Assembly (NCBI GenBank): GCA_029558535.1
Contig: JAKQEK010000152.1
Span: 1-64,000, forward strand
From: Bacteroidota bacterium
GTDB taxonomy: Bacteria; Bacteroidota; Bacteroidia; Bacteroidales; ML635J-15
DNA: 64,000 nucleotides
Direction: 5' to 3'
Made by a program: the position numbers and the translations under genes. The notes below the pieces were generated by a model. The model made no database searches and was not told the origin of the DNA. It saw nothing but the letters and a program-made list of their open reading frames with translations. Shown here in pieces: positions 61,550-64,000 of the stretch. Position 1 is the stretch's first letter. Every line of letters starts with the position of its first letter.

Positions 61550-64000
61550 ATGTTCACTAAAAAAAGCAAAATAAGGTTGTATATGCCAACCCTGCTTCAC
61601 AAGGCAGATGAAATATCTTTAATCAAAGATTTTAGCTTGAAGCATGATATTCCATTCCATAACATCAAAGTGATGTCCAATAACGCCCCCAACATATCTA
61701 AAGACTTGGAGGGCAAAATAAGGCAGCAGGAAACCGGAGGCGATGCTGCCGGGTTATATGCAGGCTACCTCAATGGGAAGGAATATGACGAAGAATTGTT
61801 TCAAAAAATTGATGGCGAGGTTTCATTAGAAACAAATTATTCTTTTGTCGAAAGAAGCAGCTATAAATTAAAATACATATCTGCCTATAATTTGACATCT
61901 TATGGGAATATCACATTGAATTTCGAATCATACCATGGTACTATAGGTATATTTTCAAGTCCGCCTAATTTCGGTGGCAAGTCCAACCTTTATAAGTTGA
62001 TACAAATACTCTTGTGGGGAAAATATCTTTCGTTAGACGAATATTCTGTTTTGCCTAAGCTTTTTAACGATTATATCCAAGACGATTATGCCTTTATAGA
62101 AGGAAGCCTTGAACTGAATAACCAACATTATTTTATCAGGCGAGAATTTAGGAGAGAGGGTAAGAAACGGGTAAAGCAGGACGTATATGTGTATGAGATG
62201 TGTGAAGAACAAGCCGCAGAGAAATATGTATATGTTTTTGATAATGTCATTAGAGAAATAGAGAAAAAAGCACACAATCCCTCTTTGCCAGATGGGATGT
62301 GGGTTAAGATAGTGGATAAAAATCACATGTCAGTTTTTTATGATGCGATTGGAAAAATAGAAGATTTTATTAAAATTTGTTTATTTAACCAAAATACATT
62401 ATACAACCTGATACTTACAAAAAAAACAGAAAGGACTAGAAATTTCTATGCTCTTTTTGGGGGCGAATATTACGAAAAGAAAAAAGAGATAGCAAAAGAA
62501 AAATATTTAAAATTCAAAAAAGAATCGCCCCTGTACTCTGTGGATTTAGCATCTTTGCAAAACGAAGTTTTAGAAAAGCAGTCCCAACTGAAAAGTTCAA
62601 AAGAACAATTGAACTATATTGTCGTTGAGATAGAGATATTGACTAAAGCTATCGCATTGTTAGAGGGCGAAAAAAACGAAAAATATTCTTCTTTGCTGCC
62701 AGTGTCAAAAGATTATGACATAGACAAGAAAACTAAAGAAAAGCTTGTTATCGAGAACGACATAAGGGAAGCTAAAATATTTATATTGTCGTTAGGCAAC
62801 CAAATAGAGGCAAACAATCATTTGGATGGAGTAGATATCAAGAATATAAAAGATGAACATGCTGCCCTCATGGAGAAATTAAGCTGCATAACAGAAGACG
62901 CAGGCTTAAAAGATGCTATTTTGGTGTTGGAGAGAAAAAAAAGCAACTTAAGCGAAGCGTTATCCAACCTAAACAAGCGCCTAGCTGAAATTACTAATAA
63001 AAAACTTGAAATCAGAAGGGAGTTTGACAACAACAACAACAAGGTTTCTTTTTACGAAAAAGAGATGTCCGCTATCCCAGATGATGTTGTGTGCAATAAT
63101 TGCGGCACATTTGTGACTAGCCACATAGATAGGAGAAATTCAATAGCAGTTGACATACAGTCATTGAAGGCTAAAAACACGCTTTTAAAAGAAAATGCCG
63201 ACAAGCTTATAGAAGAAGAAAAGGGTTTTTTATATGAAAAAGACAAGGCAGATAATGAAATATCAACAATAGAAGGAGAAATCGGAACTTTAAGGTTACA
63301 AATGGAAAAAAAGCTACAGTTGGAAAAGACTGAGTTGAATAATAAAATTCACGAAAATTTAGATTATCAAAATAAATTAGAACAGTTTAATAAGAATAAA
63401 GAAATACTGGCTTTGCATGTCAAGTCCATGTCTGAAAAAACAGAAGCTTTAGACAAGCTGGCTAATGATATTGAATCGTTTGAATTAGCTAATAAAAATG
63501 CGATATCTTATAACCACAATATAAAAAGCGAAATTTCTATTTTAGAAGAAAAGATTAGAGACAAAAACAGCATGCTTTCTTTTCATCTCGAAAAGAGAGG
63601 GGGGATAGCTGCTAATATAATTACATTAGAAAAGACTATCGCTGGGATAAACTCTAAAATATCTTCTTTTGAAGCAGACATAAAGCTAGATAAGGCATAT
63701 CTGTTTTATATAGAGTCTCACGACATGAACGGGGTCGTCAAATATATGATGGAATCTTATTTGCCGATAATAAATGTCGAACTAAACTCTTTGACCGAAC
63801 ATTTGGGCTTTAAGATTGAAATTTTCTTGGATGCGGATAAGTATATCAATTATAATTTCATAAGGGATGGAAAAATGCGAGATTTAAAAAACATATCTGG
63901 GTGCGAGGTTTATATTGCTTTGATGGCATTGTATCTGGCGCACATAAAATTTTCAAAAATATCTCTACCGAATATTGTTTTATTTGACGAAGTTTTTAAT
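61550..64000 (+). CDS. SbcC / Rad50-like ATPase (T4 gp46 counterpart), cut by the window end
   Basis: An open frame of 817 codons to the right edge. The ATPase head begins near residue 105 (YKLKYISAYNLTSYGNITLN), with Walker A in SPPNFGGKSNL near residues 138-145. Two long coiled-coil arms flank a zinc hook CNNC at residues 515-518. The signature region and Walker B NIVLFDEVF lie at the right edge, so the last few tens of residues are missing. About 105 residues precede the ATPase head, where T4 gp46 has almost none; this N-terminal extension (MFTKKSKIRLYMPTLLHKAD) is unassigned. It pairs with the SbcD gene just upstream. Confidence 0.88.
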   Translation, partial: MFTKKSKIRLYMPTLLHKADEISLIKDFSLKHDIPFHNIKVMSNNAPNISKDLEGKIRQQETGGDAAGLYAGYLNGKEYDEELFQKIDGEVSLETNYSFVERSSYKLKYISAYNLTSYGNITLNFESYHGTIGIFSSPPNFGGKSNLYKLIQILLWGKYLSLDEYSVLPKLFNDYIQDDYAFIEGSLELNNQHYFIRREFRREGKKRVKQDVYVYEMCEEQAAEKYVYVFDNVIREIEKKAHNPSLPDGMWVKIVDKNHMSVFYDAIGKIEDFIKICLFNQNTLYNLILTKKTERTRNFYALFGGEYYEKKKEIAKEKYLKFKKESPLYSVDLASLQNEVLEKQSQLKSSKEQLNYIVVEIEILTKAIALLEGEKNEKYSSLLPVSKDYDIDKKTKEKLVIENDIREAKIFILSLGNQIEANNHLDGVDIKNIKDEHAALMEKLSCITEDAGLKDAILVLERKKSNLSEALSNLNKRLAEITNKKLEIRREFDNNNNKVSFYEKEMSAIPDDVVCNNCGTFVTSHIDRRNSIAVDIQSLKAKNTLLKENADKLIEEEKGFLYEKDKADNEISTIEGEIGTLRLQMEKKLQLEKTELNNKIHENLDYQNKLEQFNKNKEILALHVKSMSEKTEALDKLANDIESFELANKNAISYNHNIKSEISILEEKIRDKNSMLSFHLEKRGGIAANIITLEKTIAGINSKISSFEADIKLDKAYLFYIESHDMNGVVKYMMESYLPIINVELNSLTEHLGFKIEIFLDADKYINYNFIRDGKMRDLKNISGCEVYIALMALYLAHIKFSKISLPNIVLFDEVFN

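Noticed and set aside
1-64000. Prophage or integrated element
   Set aside because: No integrase, excisionase, attachment repeats or host chromosomal genes were seen. Only a lytic phage reading is supported within this window.

Overview
The window reads as part of a large, AT-rich, lytic contractile-tailed phage (T4-like myovirus) that infects a member of the Bacteroidota. Phage evidence seen directly: a gp25-like baseplate protein, a gp6-like baseplate wedge, a baseplate hub, a tail-collar-like protein, three large tail-fibre-like genes, a DnaB/gp41-like helicase, an SSB with the DDDLPF tail, class I ribonucleotide reductase, an SbcD/SbcC (gp47/gp46) pair, a RuvC-like resolvase and a possible gp55-like late sigma factor. 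Host evidence: promoters of the Bacteroidota type (TTTG, about 20 bp, TAnnTTTG), flavobacterial signal peptides ending in YSQ, a type IX secretion sorting domain, SprB-like repeats, and a BT4734/VirE-N-like primase-type domain known mainly from Bacteroidota. No integrase, tRNA, CRISPR array or ordinary chromosomal gene was seen.

Layout. 0-0.5 kb: a truncated C5-cytosine methyltransferase and possibly the start of another gene, both on the minus strand. 0.6-6.5 kb: baseplate hub with a C-terminal cysteine-peptidase-like domain, then three small genes. 6.6-15.5 kb: nucleic-acid metabolism (SSB, two methyltransferase loci of which one is decayed, replicative helicase, NrdB, NrdA). 15.5-17.3 kb: a kinase-like remnant, a NUDIX-ParB fusion, a small gene and gp25. 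17.4-20.3 kb: a hypothetical gene, a broken secreted T9SS-type protein and a PP2A-like phosphatase. 20.4-28.2 kb: tail-fibre cluster. 28.3-32.1 kb (minus): primase-like/DEAH helicase. 32.5-40.1 kb: two glycosyltransferases, the sigma-like protein, gp6 and further structural genes. 40.2-42.4 kb (minus): a third glycosyltransferase, a small protein and a DnaQ/PolB-type exonuclease. 42.4-54.3 kb: a long, tightly packed block of mostly unrecognised virion proteins. 54.3-57.0 kb (minus): a tail-fibre paralogue whose 5' end is an inverted copy of the gene at 20.4 kb. 57.1-64 kb: a small secreted protein, RuvC-like resolvase, then a nuclease / IMPDH-like / SbcD / SbcC operon that runs off the right end.

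How it may work together. Two promoter classes appear to separate the programme. Host-type TAnnTTTG boxes precede the SSB, primase-helicase, exonuclease and nuclease-SbcCD genes. A short TATTTAT/TATTTAA box 10-20 nt before the start codon precedes several virion and secreted-protein genes, which could be the target of the putative late sigma factor. The replication, recombination and nucleotide-supply genes fit T4-style recombination-dependent replication. The fibres and baseplate proteins carry modules typical of the host cell surface (signal peptides, SprB-like repeats, NYNPxA-DDGSC repeats), which suggests repeated domain exchange with Bacteroidota.
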